Positions 44,628 through 54,205 are shown, numbered from the stretch's first letter. The stretch is 64,000 nucleotides of DNA from Pseudoflavitalea rhizosphaerae (GCF_003991355.1 NZ_RCSU01000009.1:248001-312000); one strand, 5' to 3'. A program made the numbers and translations. Notes: a model not told the origin generated them from the sequence alone.

Positions 44628-45881
44628 TTATTTTTCTTTCTTTACCACAATGCGGTTCCCGTTGAGCTCAAGGCGGGCTCCGCCACTCAGTTCAATAAAT
44701 TCGATCAAGCGGGATAAGGGCACATTTCGCGAAATGCTGATAGTATAGGAGTCGGTAATAGTATCTTCAAAGCTCACATCGATATTGTACCAGCGGGCAA
44801 TCTGCCGCATGATGTCAGGGAGGCCTGCCCCTGCAAAGGCAAAGCGTCCGTTCTTCCAGGCCATCACTTCTTCCATGTCGGGGTTACCGAGCTTCACCTG
44901 CTGGTCTCCGGCGGCATTGAACTGCGCCTGCTGGCCGGGTATCAACATGGCGGCGGGAAAAGCAGTGTTAGCCGGCGATACCTTAACACTGCCTTCCAGC
45001 AGTGAAGTACTGATGAACTGATCATCTTCATAGGCGCTCACATTGAAATGAGTGCCCAGCACTTCCACCTGCGCCTGCCGATTGCCAGTCAATGGGCCGG
45101 CATGAACATTTACAAGAAAAGGAACCTTAGCCTTCGTATGTTCATCATGGTTATCAAACCGTTTTGCCACTTCCAGGTACACTTCTCCACTCACATCTAT
45201 GGTTCTTGGACCTTGTTTGAACCTGGCCGGATACCTGATGGACGATGCCACGTTCAGCCAGACCTTTGTTCCATCAGACAGGGTCAGTTGCATGGGTTTG
45301 CTGCCTTTGGGTACAGTGAGCGTATTGAAAGCATTTGCATCGCCGGAGCCTGCTGCATCGTACCTGATCTCGCCGGGGCCATCCATGCTGATCTGTGTAG
45401 CGCCTTCTTTTGCGATCAGCCCCTGTTGCACACTGTCTATCGCAATCACAGAGCCATCTGCCAGCGTAAGCGTAGCGCGGGTTTCCTGCGGGGCCGGCAG
45501 GTCTTTGGTTTGCACCAGTTGCTCTTTCACAGGCTGATCGGAAGTTTTTCCATCGAACAGGAACCAGACGGCTCCTGCCAGCAAGAGCAATACCGCTGCG
45601 GCAGCCACGCGCCACCAGTTCATTCTTTTCGGTTCCGGCAGGGTACTTTCCATTTCATTTTCATACATGCCCAACTGTACCTGCTGGTAGATGAGGTTCA
45701 GCAAGGCAGGGTCGTTCATGCTTTCCATGGTATCATGGTCAAGGTCCTCACCGAATAATGATTCCAGTTCTGCACGGTGTTCGCGCGCATGCAGCCATTG
45801 CTGCAATAATTCCAACTCTGTTGCAGTGATGGCGCCAGTCCGGTGCTTATCCAGTAATTCCTTGAATCCTGCTGTTGTCAT
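44628..45881 (-). CDS. FecR-family anti-sigma factor (DUF4974)
   Basis: The 417-residue protein has an N-terminal cytoplasmic sigma-binding part (about 1-85: FKELLDKHRTGAITATELELLQQWL). One membrane span lies near 90-110 (WWRVAAAAVLLLLAGAVWFLF). The periplasmic FecR domain covers about 190-300 (TLTVPKGSKPMQLTLSDGTKVWLN, RTIDVSGEVYLEVAKRF) and DUF4974 is C-terminal (LPDIMRQIARWYNIDVSF...VPLSRLIEFIELSGG). It is the partner of the ECF sigma factor encoded 75 bp upstream and of the STN-bearing SusC downstream. It is longer than the FecR at 30198-31325 because of an insert before the FecR domain. Confidence 0.93.
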   Translation of the reverse strand: MTTAGFKELLDKHRTGAITATELELLQQWLHAREHRAELESLFGEDLDHDTMESMNDPALLNLIYQQVQLGMYENEMESTLPEPKRMNWWRVAAAAVLLLLAGAVWFLFDGKTSDQPVKEQLVQTKDLPAPQETRATLTLADGSVIAIDSVQQGLIAKEGATQISMDGPGEIRYDAAGSGDANAFNTLTVPKGSKPMQLTLSDGTKVWLNVASSIRYPARFKQGPRTIDVSGEVYLEVAKRFDNHDEHTKAKVPFLVNVHAGPLTGNRQAQVEVLGTHFNVSAYEDDQFISTSLLEGSVKVSPANTAFPAAMLIPGQQAQFNAAGDQQVKLGNPDMEEVMAWKNGRFAFAGAGLPDIMRQIARWYNIDVSFEDTITDSYTISISRNVPLSRLIEFIELSGGARLELNGNRIVVKKEK

Positions 45882-45956
45882 GGGTCTATCGCTATTAATA
45901 TTGACAGGGATTTTTGATTGAGGGGGGGATGGTCCGAAAAATATTTTTCCATTTTT

Positions 45957-46538
45957 TTACCGGACCAGTATCCAGATCAGGAAAGCATATCCCCCATACT
46001 GTTTACCCAGGAAACCCCGGATGGATTTGATGGCAAGGCCCATATGCTCCCTTACGGTATTATATGAAATGCCCAGTTCGCCTGCTATCTCTTGCAGGGA
46101 AGCTCCCTGCATCCTGCTCATCCGGTATACCTGTTGTTGCCTGGGGGGCAGGCCGGAAACGGCTTCTTCGATCTTTTCCGCCAGCTCTTTCAGATCGAGC
46201 TGCCGCGAAGGAAAATGAGATTCCGGTTGTTCATCACCGATAGGCGTATCGCCTGCCAGCATCAGTGGTATCTTTTTCTGTAATGTATTGATAAGGTAGT
46301 TCCTGGTTAGCACATGCAGCCAGGCGCCTGTATTCTTTACACCAGCCAGGCTATTCTTCTTTTCCCAGATCCGCAGGAAGATCTCCTGTACTGCGTCCTG
46401 GGCTTCGATGGGTGATTTGAGATAACTATAGGCCATAGCGAACACTTTTCCTGCATAATGATCATACAGGGAACGAAATGCGCGTTCATCGCCCAGGGCA
46501 ATGCGGCTCAGCCAGGTCTGGTCAGGTGTTTCGCCCAT
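45957..46538 (-). CDS. ECF sigma-70 factor of the SusC/SusD locus
   Basis: From the ATG at 46538 (MGETPDQTWLSRIALGDERAF) the protein has 193 residues. An upstream ATG at 46616 lies inside the terminator of the neighbouring gene and gives an unlikely N-terminus. Region 2 covers about 15-85 (FRSLYDHYAGKVFAMAYSYLKSP, DAVQEIFLRIWEKK). Region 4 covers about 125-180 (VSGLPPRQQQVYRMSRMQGASLQEIAGELGISYNTVREHMGLAI). It belongs to the Bacteroidota sigma-70 expansion group found with FecR and SusC genes. It ends with a hydrophobic C-terminal tail (YGGYAFLIWILVR), common in this group. Confidence 0.92.
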   Translation of the reverse strand: MGETPDQTWLSRIALGDERAFRSLYDHYAGKVFAMAYSYLKSPIEAQDAVQEIFLRIWEKKNSLAGVKNTGAWLHVLTRNYLINTLQKKIPLMLAGDTPIGDEQPESHFPSRQLDLKELAEKIEEAVSGLPPRQQQVYRMSRMQGASLQEIAGELGISYNTVREHMGLAIKSIRGFLGKQYGGYAFLIWILVR

Positions 46539-46580
46539 GAGAACGGCGAAAATAGAGAATTTACACGCAACTACTTTCAC

Positions 46581-46608
46581 AAAAAAGCCCGCATCGATCG
46601 ATGCGGGC
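46581..46608 (-). terminator. Intrinsic terminator of the M1 peptidase gene
   Basis: The perfect palindromic stem gcccgcatcga/tcgatgcgggc (46587-46608) is followed on the minus strand by TTTTTT (46586-46581). It lies 26 bp after the peptidase stop and just upstream of the ECF sigma gene, so the two are separate transcription units. Confidence 0.9.
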
Positions 46609-46633
46609 CATAGCAATTTTTGATGAGATCAAC

Positions 46634-48589
46634 TTATTGAGCTGTCCAGGTATTGTTCTTGATATTCACATCAGGAATGGTTTTATCGGGATCCACTACA
46701 ACAGACACCACTTTGTCGGTGCTTGCATAGTTGAATTTCCAGACGGCGCCATGCTGCCATACTTCAACAGGCAGTGTAACGCGTCCTGTTTTTCCATTTG
46801 CTTCTTTGATCTCGATGGTAACAGGCATCGGCAGTTTTTCCAGTGTTGCAATGGTGATGGAACTTCCTTTGGAAGGATCGTTCTGAATAGCGGCAACATC
46901 TGTTACAGCCAGATCGATCTTCCATTTGTTCATGAACCATCCGCGCCAGAACCATTCCAGGTTTTCACCGGCAGCGTTCTCGATGCAGTGGAAGAAATCC
47001 CAGGGAGTTGGATGTTTGAAAGCCCACTGATGAACATAGTAACGGAAAGCGGAATCGAATCTTTCTTTTCCGAGAATGTTTTCGCGCAGCAGTTTCAGAC
47101 CGAAGCCGGGCTTGTAATAAGCCACAGTTCCGAGATTGTATTGTTGTGTAACGTCAGGAACGGTGAGGATAGCTTCAGCCCTGTCGCCAAAGAAAGAGCC
47201 GGCAGCCATTTCAGGATTGATGGCGCGGTTGCCATGATATTCCCCATTGTTGAAATCAGCATCGGCGAGGCCATTGATGAAAGTGTTGAAACCTTCGTCC
47301 ATCCAGGGGAAGCGGCGTTCGTCGCTACCCACGATCATGGGGAACCAGTTATGACCAAATTCGTGATTGGTAACGCCCCAGAGACCGTTGCGTGTTGCGC
47401 GTGAAGAGCAGAACACGATGCCGGGATATTCCATTCCACCAACGATACCTGCCACATTCACCGCCATGGGATAAGTGTAGGGATAAAGATATTTGGAATA
47501 GAATTCGATACATCCCTTCACATATTCGGTAGAGCGGCCCCAGGCATTGTTGCCATCGCTTTCAACAGGATACACACTCATGGCAAGGGATTTCTTTCCA
47601 TCGGGCAGGTTGATCTTCGCAGCATCCCAGATGAATGCTTTGGAGGCAGCCCAGGCTACGTCGCGCGTATTGGTACATTTGAATTTCCAGGTGAGCGGTT
47701 TGCCGGTAGCGGATTTGGCAGCGCCTGCTTCCGCAGCAGTTCGCAGCATTACAGTTTTATCGCTGTTGGAAGCTGCGTTCCAGCGCTTCTGTTGTTCTGC
47801 AGTGAGCACTTCTTTGGGATTAAGCAGTTCTCCTGAACCTACCACCACATGACCTGCAGGCGCAGTGATGCTGTAAGTTACGTCTCCGTATTCCAGGTAG
47901 AACTCACCCTGGCCCAGGTAAGGGAGTGTGTTCCATCCATTCACATTATCGTATACACATAAACGTGGGAACCATTGTGCTATCTCATAGACCCATCCAT
48001 TTTTAGTTTCAAGTCTTCCCATACGGTCTGTACCATATTCAGGAACAGGAAAAGCATAATGGATCCTGAATTGTACAGCGCCGCCTTTTGCTTTCAGTTC
48101 TTTGGGCAGCCTGATCTGCATCCTGGTGTCGGTTACAGTGTAGGAAGCAGGAGTTTCTTTACCATCCTGGATCAGGGTTACGGATGCGATATTGTAACCG
48201 CCATCGAAGGCCTTGCGATTAGCCCAGCGTCCTCCTGTAGTGGCTGTAGCTGCAACACCGCGGGACTCCTGGCTGTAAATATTCTGATCGAGTTGCAGCC
48301 ACACGAAGCTGAGGTTCTGCGGGCTGTTATTCGTGTAGGTGATCACCACATTGCCGGAAACGCCATGCGCCTGATCATTCAGCGTAGCTTCGATCTTGTA
48401 ATCAGCCCTGTTCTGCCAGTAACGGGGTCCGGGGGTACCATCGGCCGCACGCACTTCATCACCAAAGGACGGATAGAACAAAGGTGCAAAGGTTTCGTGC
48501 TGATCATAGACCGAGTTTGTTTGTGCAACAGCGCCCAGGCTGATGGCCGACAGGCAGGCTCCTGCAAATAATCTGGTCACTAAATTCAT
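46634..48589 (-). CDS. M1 family zinc metallopeptidase
   Basis: The 651-residue protein has a signal peptide (ending VAQ near 23). The M1 aminopeptidase fold carries the zinc motif H409-E-F-G-H413-N-W with the third ligand in WMDEGFNTF (E432). The exopeptidase-type GGMEYPG motif is at about 384-390. The N-terminal beta domain (about 60-260) and the C-terminal domain are both present. Secreted M1 enzymes cleave N-terminal residues from peptides. It is monocistronic, with a perfect terminator. It lies directly upstream of the sigma/FecR/SusC/SusD/TlpA locus, which has no glycosidase. A joint role in peptide use is possible but not shown. Confidence 0.92.
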   Translation of the reverse strand: MNLVTRLFAGACLSAISLGAVAQTNSVYDQHETFAPLFYPSFGDEVRAADGTPGPRYWQNRADYKIEATLNDQAHGVSGNVVITYTNNSPQNLSFVWLQLDQNIYSQESRGVAATATTGGRWANRKAFDGGYNIASVTLIQDGKETPASYTVTDTRMQIRLPKELKAKGGAVQFRIHYAFPVPEYGTDRMGRLETKNGWVYEIAQWFPRLCVYDNVNGWNTLPYLGQGEFYLEYGDVTYSITAPAGHVVVGSGELLNPKEVLTAEQQKRWNAASNSDKTVMLRTAAEAGAAKSATGKPLTWKFKCTNTRDVAWAASKAFIWDAAKINLPDGKKSLAMSVYPVESDGNNAWGRSTEYVKGCIEFYSKYLYPYTYPMAVNVAGIVGGMEYPGIVFCSSRATRNGLWGVTNHEFGHNWFPMIVGSDERRFPWMDEGFNTFINGLADADFNNGEYHGNRAINPEMAAGSFFGDRAEAILTVPDVTQQYNLGTVAYYKPGFGLKLLRENILGKERFDSAFRYYVHQWAFKHPTPWDFFHCIENAAGENLEWFWRGWFMNKWKIDLAVTDVAAIQNDPSKGSSITIATLEKLPMPVTIEIKEANGKTGRVTLPVEVWQHGAVWKFNYASTDKVVSVVVDPDKTIPDVNIKNNTWTAQ

Positions 48590-48688
48590 AACTCCTTGAT
48601 TTTATTGGATAGAAAAGGTTTAAAGATAATGGAATTCATCAACTCAATATTACCACCGGTCAAATAGATCGCAACGTGCCGCGGACGT

Positions 48689-48723
48689 TCGCCTCCCGGC
48701 AAAAACCGCGTCGCCGGAGGCGA
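48689..48723. repeat. GC-rich hairpin in the 48.6-48.8 kb intergenic region
   Basis: tcgcctcc (48689-48696) and ggaggcga (48716-48723) pair perfectly around a GC-rich loop. It stands 11 bp before the repeat unit at 48734-48762. Both lie between two divergent genes, where a terminator is not needed. Confidence 0.5.
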
Positions 48724-48733
48724 CAGAATTAGA

Positions 48734-48762
48734 AGTCACTCGCCGGAGTCGAGCGACTGGGC
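48734..48762. repeat. Intergenic repeat unit, copy B
   Basis: This segment, core ggagtcgagcga, is nearly the reverse complement of 36559-36587. It can also form a hairpin on its own: agtcactcg (48733-48741) pairs with cgagcgact at 8 of 9 positions around a 7-nt loop. It lies 40 bp upstream of the small secreted protein gene. Confidence 0.55.
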
Positions 48763-48800
48763 ACTGCGTAATAAAATTTAGCAAGGAATTTGTATGGCAA

Positions 48801-49316
48801 ATGAAAAGGTCACTTATGAGACGCTATGCATTCGTATTAATAATGATCTCTTTCACACTCCCTGTTACAGCATTCGCACAATTAAAATCCTCTAAAGTCA
48901 GTTGTCCTGCTTTTGAAGTGGATATACTCAATGGCCGTGTAAACGGATTGAAACCAGACCGCACCACCAATGAAATCACGGGAAAATTTCCATGCTATAC
49001 CAGTAAAGCTGAAGAGAATTCAAGTTCGAAATGCGGAGGAATGATCGTGTACAAAGACAAAGACCTTACATTTTTCACCGGAAGGAATTACGTGGAGATC
49101 GGCCCTGCCTTCAAAGGCAAGATGAGTATTAAAATGCTGGGCACAAAAAGAGGCAGCCTGAATAAAATGCTGGGTACCCCAAAGATCAAAGATTCTACAT
49201 GGGATGCATACCAGACTGGTTACGGCTGCCTCGTGCTGTATTATGGAGCGGACAATAAGGTAAAGAAGATACAATTCAGCACTTACAGCACTGATGCCAT
49301 TCAACTATGCGACTGA
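48801..49316 (+). CDS. Small secreted protein with five cysteines, unknown function
   Basis: The 171-residue protein has a signal peptide (MRRYAFVLIMISFTLPVTAFA, using either ATG 48801 or ATG 48816). The mature part has cysteines at 35, 65, 78, 143 and 170. Its C-terminal half (LGTPKIKDSTWDAYQTGYGCLVLYYGADNKVKKIQF) has the look of small BamE/SmpA-type folds, where a glycine-rich turn precedes strands reading LxxYF and KVxxI. That resemblance is only by pattern. The gene stands alone between the divergent M1 peptidase and the SusC gene, without an obvious partner. Confidence 0.65.
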   Translation: MKRSLMRRYAFVLIMISFTLPVTAFAQLKSSKVSCPAFEVDILNGRVNGLKPDRTTNEITGKFPCYTSKAEENSSSKCGGMIVYKDKDLTFFTGRNYVEIGPAFKGKMSIKMLGTKRGSLNKMLGTPKIKDSTWDAYQTGYGCLVLYYGADNKVKKIQFSTYSTDAIQLCD

Positions 49317-49625
49317 TCTTATTATTCCCCTTTTGCTAATATCCTGACGGAACGTCTGTAAATCCATCATTGCAAGGTAAAGCGGGTTGAATGTCTCCTG
49401 CTGCGGCTTCATTTCGCTCTACCCGCAAAAAACCGCAAAAACAAACAAATTCTTTGCGTTTTTATGCAGGATTTCAAATATTTTCTCCAAATTTACTCCG
49501 TGAAAGTGCATGTTTTTATTTCCGTACCCTATATTAACTTATCTCTTCCCGTTTCGCATTTTCATTTACCTGACCTTATGGGAACTGAGTACTATTCTTT
49601 AACAACATTAATTTAAAGCTGCTTT
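49317..49625. other. Gene-free region upstream of SusC
   Basis: No gene was seen in 309 bp. Nested inverted repeats lie in the left half: gcgggt/acccgc at 49382-49387 and 49421-49426, then aaaaaccgcaaa/tttgcgttttt at 49427-49438 and 49453-49463. The second ends in T-rich DNA and may terminate the preceding gene. The right half is AT-rich and should hold the SusC promoter, but no good TAnnTTTG box was found. Confidence 0.4.
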
Positions 49626-52600
49626 ATGGACAATCTAACGATGCAGGCAGGAATCAGGTGGAAAAGAATTCCTTTCTTGCTTTGCCTGATCTTTGCAGGT
49701 TACTTTGCAAGCGCACAGGTGACAATCAGCGGTAAAGTGACCGATGCAAAAAAAGAAGCTGTGCCTGGTATTTCAATTCAAGTGAAGAATACCACTTACG
49801 GCACTTCCTCTGACGCAAATGGCGTTTACACCTTGCAGGCGAATCTGAAGCCTGGTTCTTACACGGTGGAATTTTCCGGAATTGGTTTCAAGGCTATTAC
49901 AAAAACATTACAAGTGGGATCCGAAAGCAGGTATACGCTTGATGCGGAACTCGCTCCGGATGCCATGGGTATGGACGAGGTGATTGTAACCGGCACCAGC
50001 GCCGGCACCACCCGTAAACAATTAGGCAACTATATCAGCACCGTGAAAGCAGAGGACCTCAACAAAGGCGCAACCGGTAACGTGCTGGCGGCATTGCAGG
50101 GAAAAACTGCAGGTGCGCAGATCAGTCAGAACTCCGGTGATCCGGCTGGCGGTATTTCGGTTAGGCTTAGGGGTATTAGTTCAATCAGTTCCGGATCTGA
50201 ACCACTATACATAGTTGATGGTATTATCGTTAACAATGCAACTACAAGAGTAACCAACACATCCTCCAACTATGATGGCGGTAATTTTGTAGGCACCATC
50301 GGACAAAACCGCATGGTAGACATCAACCCAGCCGATATTGAAAGGGTGGAAGTGCTGAACGGCGCCGCTGCCGCAGCAATCTACGGTTCACGCGCCAATG
50401 CTGGTGTTGTGCAGATCTTTACCAAACGCGGTAAAACTGGTGCTCCCCAGGTTAGCTTCTCTTCGAACGTCATGATGAACCAGCTTCGGAATAAACTGGA
50501 TGTAAACCAAAGCCCTACTAAATTCGGCCCGATCGATATCACCCAGGATGTACTCATTCCCTCACTAACGAATGTTACACCAGTTACACGTTACGATTAT
50601 CAGGATTATATCTTCCGTACTGGTATCGGAACAGACAATAATGTTTCTGTAAGTGGCGGTACTGACAAAACCAAATACTTCTTCTCTGGTTCCTATTTTT
50701 ATAATCAGGGTATTATCAAGAATACGGATTTCCAGCGCTTCAGTTTTAGAAGCAATATCGACCAAACATTGAACAAGTGGTTGAGCGTAAATCTTGGTCT
50801 GAATTATGTCAACAGTAAGGCAAATGAAAAACCGGATGGAAACTCTTTCTTCTCTCCCATCAACTCCATAACAATCATTGGCAACATGCATGACCTCTGG
50901 ACAAGAGATGCCAATAAAAATTTACAGGCAGTGGGCGAGCGCGGCCGTGTGAACCCGGTATCTGTAATTGAAGACTTCAAGCAACAACAGAATGTAAGCA
51001 GGGTATTATCGAATGTTACTTTAAAAGCAAAACCTTTTAAGAACTTCACCATTGATTATACGATGGGTATCGACAACTATACTCAAAATGGAACAACCTT
51101 CATTCCCCCTTATACTTACAATGTTAACACTGCATTTTGGGGTGGAGGGCCATCGCTCAATGACTCATTGAATGGTTATGCCAGCGCAGCAAGCAATACT
51201 TTTTTCCAGATCAACCACGAGATCAACGCCACTTATACAACCAATATCAATGATGATATCGGATCTACCACGCAATTGGGCTACTCACAACAATATGAGA
51301 AGAACACATTTGTATTGGCGCAGGGAAGAGGGCTTTCGCCTCTGGTACAAACCGTAAGCGGTGCCAGCACACTTCTGCCGGCAGGAGACGAAAGAAGTGA
51401 ATTATCTATTTCGGGCGCCTATCTCCAACAGAACTTCCGATACCGCAATCACTTATTCATAACTGGTGCTGCAAGACTCGATGGTTCTTCTGTGTTTGGT
51501 GTAGATGAGCGCAATCAATTATACCTGAAAGCAAGCGGCAGCTATGTGATGTCCAGTACGGATTATTGGAGCAATTTAGGAGTCTCAAAGTGGTGGGACC
51601 TCTTGAAATTCCGTGTAGCGTACGGACAGTCCGGAAACCTCACAGGGATAGGAGCTTACCAACGTTTGAATTTTTACTCCAGCAACGCTTTCCTGGGAAA
51701 AACTTCTCTAACCAGTTCTTCAGAAATTGCCAATGTTAACGTAAAGCCCGAACGTCAGAATGAATTGGAAATAGGTGCAGACATGGGTTTCCTCAATAAC
51801 AGGCTAGGTCTTCAGTTCAACTGGTATAATAAAAAAGTAAACGATCTTTTGATCAGCAGGTTCATTGCACCAACAACAGGCTTCTCAAGGCTGCTGGATA
51901 ATATTGGCTTCCTCGAAAACAGGGGGATCGAAGTAGTTTTGACCGGTGCTCCGATCAGGAAGAAAGATTTCGACTGGAATGTTACCGCTATCTTCAACAG
52001 GAACAGGAATGAAGTGAAAAACATCGGCGGTGGACTGATCCTCCTTTCCACCAATTCAGGTACGCCGGTTGCCATCATCGAAGGTTTACCTGTGGGCGTG
52101 TTCTATGGTAGTTTCTTTGCGAGGGATGACAACGGAAATCCCATCACCAACAGGGACGGCATACTTCAAATCGAAAAAGGGACTCAGAACAGCACATTGT
52201 CTTATACTCCCGGACGCAATGCAGATGGACTGCCAACAGGCCCCACTACTCTCAGAAAAGTGATCGGCAACCCAAATCCTGATTGGACTGGTAGCTTAGT
52301 GAACGAAATCAGTTTCAAGAAACTTGCACTACGCGTTCAGGTGGATGCAGTTCAGGGAGTGGATGTCTGGAATGCTGACTGGAGAACGCGCCAGGGTGTA
52401 GGAAGCGGACTGGTGGCTCAGGATGAGCAAATGGGCAAGCTCCCAAGAGGTTATGTAAGTGGTGCCTACGCAGTAGAAGAATGGAGAGTTGACGACGGCT
52501 CTTTCGTTAAACTCCGTGAAGTATCGCTCAGCTACAGGTTTGGCCAAATGAAAATGTTCAAAGACCTCACCGTTAGCCTGAGTGGCAGAAACCTGATCTC

Positions 52601-52730
52601 ATGGGACAACTACAAAGGTTACGACCCCGAAGTGAATGCCGCAGGTCAAAGCACTATATTGAGAGGTATTGACTTTGGTGCTGTACCAATCCCCAGAACT
52701 TTCAGTTTTGGCATTCAGGCAAAATTCTAA
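49626..52730 (+). CDS. SusC/RagA family TonB-linked transporter
   Basis: The 1034-residue protein has a signal peptide (ending ASAQ near 31). The carboxypeptidase-regulatory-like domain covers about 33-108 (TISGKVTDAKKEAVPGISIQVKN). A TonB-box-like DEVIVTGTS is near 118-126. The plug carries the SusC signature (ERVEVLNGAAAAAIYGSRANAG, near 238-259), and the barrel ends in IQAKF. It has no STN domain and no sigma/FecR genes nearby, so regulation differs from the locus at 40-46 kb. It is followed 19 bp later by a SusD gene, then murQ. The substrate is likely imported for cytoplasmic use; see murQ. Confidence 0.94.
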   Translation: MDNLTMQAGIRWKRIPFLLCLIFAGYFASAQVTISGKVTDAKKEAVPGISIQVKNTTYGTSSDANGVYTLQANLKPGSYTVEFSGIGFKAITKTLQVGSESRYTLDAELAPDAMGMDEVIVTGTSAGTTRKQLGNYISTVKAEDLNKGATGNVLAALQGKTAGAQISQNSGDPAGGISVRLRGISSISSGSEPLYIVDGIIVNNATTRVTNTSSNYDGGNFVGTIGQNRMVDINPADIERVEVLNGAAAAAIYGSRANAGVVQIFTKRGKTGAPQVSFSSNVMMNQLRNKLDVNQSPTKFGPIDITQDVLIPSLTNVTPVTRYDYQDYIFRTGIGTDNNVSVSGGTDKTKYFFSGSYFYNQGIIKNTDFQRFSFRSNIDQTLNKWLSVNLGLNYVNSKANEKPDGNSFFSPINSITIIGNMHDLWTRDANKNLQAVGERGRVNPVSVIEDFKQQQNVSRVLSNVTLKAKPFKNFTIDYTMGIDNYTQNGTTFIPPYTYNVNTAFWGGGPSLNDSLNGYASAASNTFFQINHEINATYTTNINDDIGSTTQLGYSQQYEKNTFVLAQGRGLSPLVQTVSGASTLLPAGDERSELSISGAYLQQNFRYRNHLFITGAARLDGSSVFGVDERNQLYLKASGSYVMSSTDYWSNLGVSKWWDLLKFRVAYGQSGNLTGIGAYQRLNFYSSNAFLGKTSLTSSSEIANVNVKPERQNELEIGADMGFLNNRLGLQFNWYNKKVNDLLISRFIAPTTGFSRLLDNIGFLENRGIEVVLTGAPIRKKDFDWNVTAIFNRNRNEVKNIGGGLILLSTNSGTPVAIIEGLPVGVFYGSFFARDDNGNPITNRDGILQIEKGTQNSTLSYTPGRNADGLPTGPTTLRKVIGNPNPDWTGSLVNEISFKKLALRVQVDAVQGVDVWNADWRTRQGVGSGLVAQDEQMGKLPRGYVSGAYAVEEWRVDDGSFVKLREVSLSYRFGQMKMFKDLTVSLSGRNLISWDNYKGYDPEVNAAGQSTILRGIDFGAVPIPRTFSFGIQAKF

Positions 52731-52749
52731 GTTTTAAAAAAAGTTAATT

Positions 52750-54063
52750 ATGCAAAAGGTCAACGTTAAATATATCATACTACACCTGCTTCTGCTCAGT
52801 GCAGTATTCACAGGTTGTTCAAAGGACTACTCAAATCCCAATGCTGCCCTTGCTAACGATGTATTTGAATCGGATCGTGCAGCCACCGCGGCGGCTGTGG
52901 GCATTCAGCGTCAATACTCCACATCTGCTGCAGGGTCATTGTATGCAATTATCAATGCAAATGGGTTTGTTTCCAAAGAATTCGACCTCAGAAATGCAGG
53001 CAATATAGGAGAGTTGCAGCTTTTCACTGGCGGGAGTGCCGTAGATGCTACCAATAATGTTATCACTAATATCTGGACAAATAGCGCCAAAGTTATTTTC
53101 GAAGCTGATAACGTTCTCAACTATGCGAAAGAAATGGGAGATAAGTCTTATTCAGCAGGATTGATTTCCTATGCTTCAATTTTCAAAGCACTGGCTCTTG
53201 GAAATCTCGGCATGTTCTGGGAGCAAGTCCCTGACACGGTAGGAGTTCAGAATGCCAACTTTATTTCAAGAATTGATGGATTCAAAAAAGCGATCGCAAT
53301 TCTTGATGAAGGGATCGCAGCATACAACGCTACTCCACTTAATAGCACTATTAAATCCAGACTTCCGGGAGATGTAGATCTCATCAATACAATGTATGCG
53401 CTTAAAGCAAGATTTGCACTGTATTCCGGTGACTACGCCACTGCACTTGCTGCTGCAGACCAGGTGGATCTGACAAAGAAATCTGTGTTTTCTTATAATT
53501 CTCTTGCTTTCAATCCAGTGTTTGAATCAGCAACTTCTACCAACAATGTTTTCCAGCCAGTTGATTCCACGCTGGGGCTGCCACCGGCAATTGCTCCTGA
53601 TGAAGACGATCAACGTATTCCTTTTCATACGAGAGTAGCCACTAACCCCAAATGGAGGATAGGCGGATTCTTTATCAACTCTACGTCCTCTGTACCTATT
53701 TATACACCAGGTGAAGTGATGCTGATCAAAGCTGAGGCATATACCAGACAAGCCACTCCTGACCTTGGTAAGGCTGTTGCAGAACTGAACAAAGTATTGA
53801 CAAAAACAGCAGCTACCGATCCTTTTGGCGTTGGCGCCGATTTGCCAGCTATAGTTGGAACACCAGACAAAACCACATTGCTGAGAGAGATCTATCGCAA
53901 CCGTAGTATCGAGCTATTTATGTCAGGATTAAAACTGGAAGACATGCGTCGTTTCTCGGGTGATCTTCCCCCGAGTCTTACTGACCGCAAACGAAACTAT
54001 TTCCCTTTTCCATTCCGGGAGAGAGACAATAATACAAACACACCTGCAGATCCGGCAGGATAA
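52750..54063 (+). CDS. RagB/SusD family nutrient-binding lipoprotein
   Basis: The 437-residue lipoprotein (MQKVNVKYIILHLLLLSAVFTGC, lipid on C23, then SKDYSNPNA) is shorter than most SusD proteins. It keeps the helical scaffold (NVLNYAKEMGDKSYSAGLISYASIFKALALGNLGMFWEQVP) and the C-terminal signature (PGEVMLIKAEAYTRQATPDLGKAVAELNKVL, LLREIYRNRSIELFMSGLKLEDMRRF). It partners the SusC encoded 19 bp upstream. The shortness appears to come from a reduced C-terminal lobe rather than from a frameshift. A long hairpin follows its stop codon. Confidence 0.9.
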   Translation: MQKVNVKYIILHLLLLSAVFTGCSKDYSNPNAALANDVFESDRAATAAAVGIQRQYSTSAAGSLYAIINANGFVSKEFDLRNAGNIGELQLFTGGSAVDATNNVITNIWTNSAKVIFEADNVLNYAKEMGDKSYSAGLISYASIFKALALGNLGMFWEQVPDTVGVQNANFISRIDGFKKAIAILDEGIAAYNATPLNSTIKSRLPGDVDLINTMYALKARFALYSGDYATALAAADQVDLTKKSVFSYNSLAFNPVFESATSTNNVFQPVDSTLGLPPAIAPDEDDQRIPFHTRVATNPKWRIGGFFINSTSSVPIYTPGEVMLIKAEAYTRQATPDLGKAVAELNKVLTKTAATDPFGVGADLPAIVGTPDKTTLLREIYRNRSIELFMSGLKLEDMRRFSGDLPPSLTDRKRNYFPFPFRERDNNTNTPADPAG

Positions 54064-54072
54064 CATATTCAT

Positions 54073-54136
54073 CATGCAAAGGCGCAAACGATCTGTTTGT
54101 TAGGTTTTGGTTTTGGTTGTTTTGCGCCTTTGCATG
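54073..54136 (+). terminator. Long hairpin between SusD and murQ
   Basis: catgcaaaggcgcaaa (54073-54088) and tttgcgcctttgcatg (54121-54136) form a perfect 16-bp stem around a 32-nt loop containing a ggttttggttttgg run. No T-run follows, so it may stop or merely reduce read-through into murQ, or protect the SusC/SusD mRNA end. Confidence 0.65.
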
Positions 54137-54157
54137 AAACTTTCGCTCTAAATTTTC
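54129..54157 (+). promoter_or_regulatory. Candidate promoter for murQ
   Basis: TTTG at 54129-54132 and TAAATTTTC at 54149-54157 resemble the Bacteroidota -33 and -7 boxes, one base off the consensus at the -7 box, with 16 bp between. It lies about 50 bp before the murQ start and overlaps the right arm of the hairpin. Confidence 0.3.
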
Positions 54158-54205
54158 GACAATAACCATTAAACAACCTTCAATTATTTCAAATCCCGTT
54201 TACCC

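Noticed and set aside
45957-46616. 219-residue version of the ECF sigma factor starting at 46616
   Set aside because: The extra 26 residues run through the terminator of the M1 gene and are unlike sigma N-termini. The ATG at 46538 gives a normal sigma factor.
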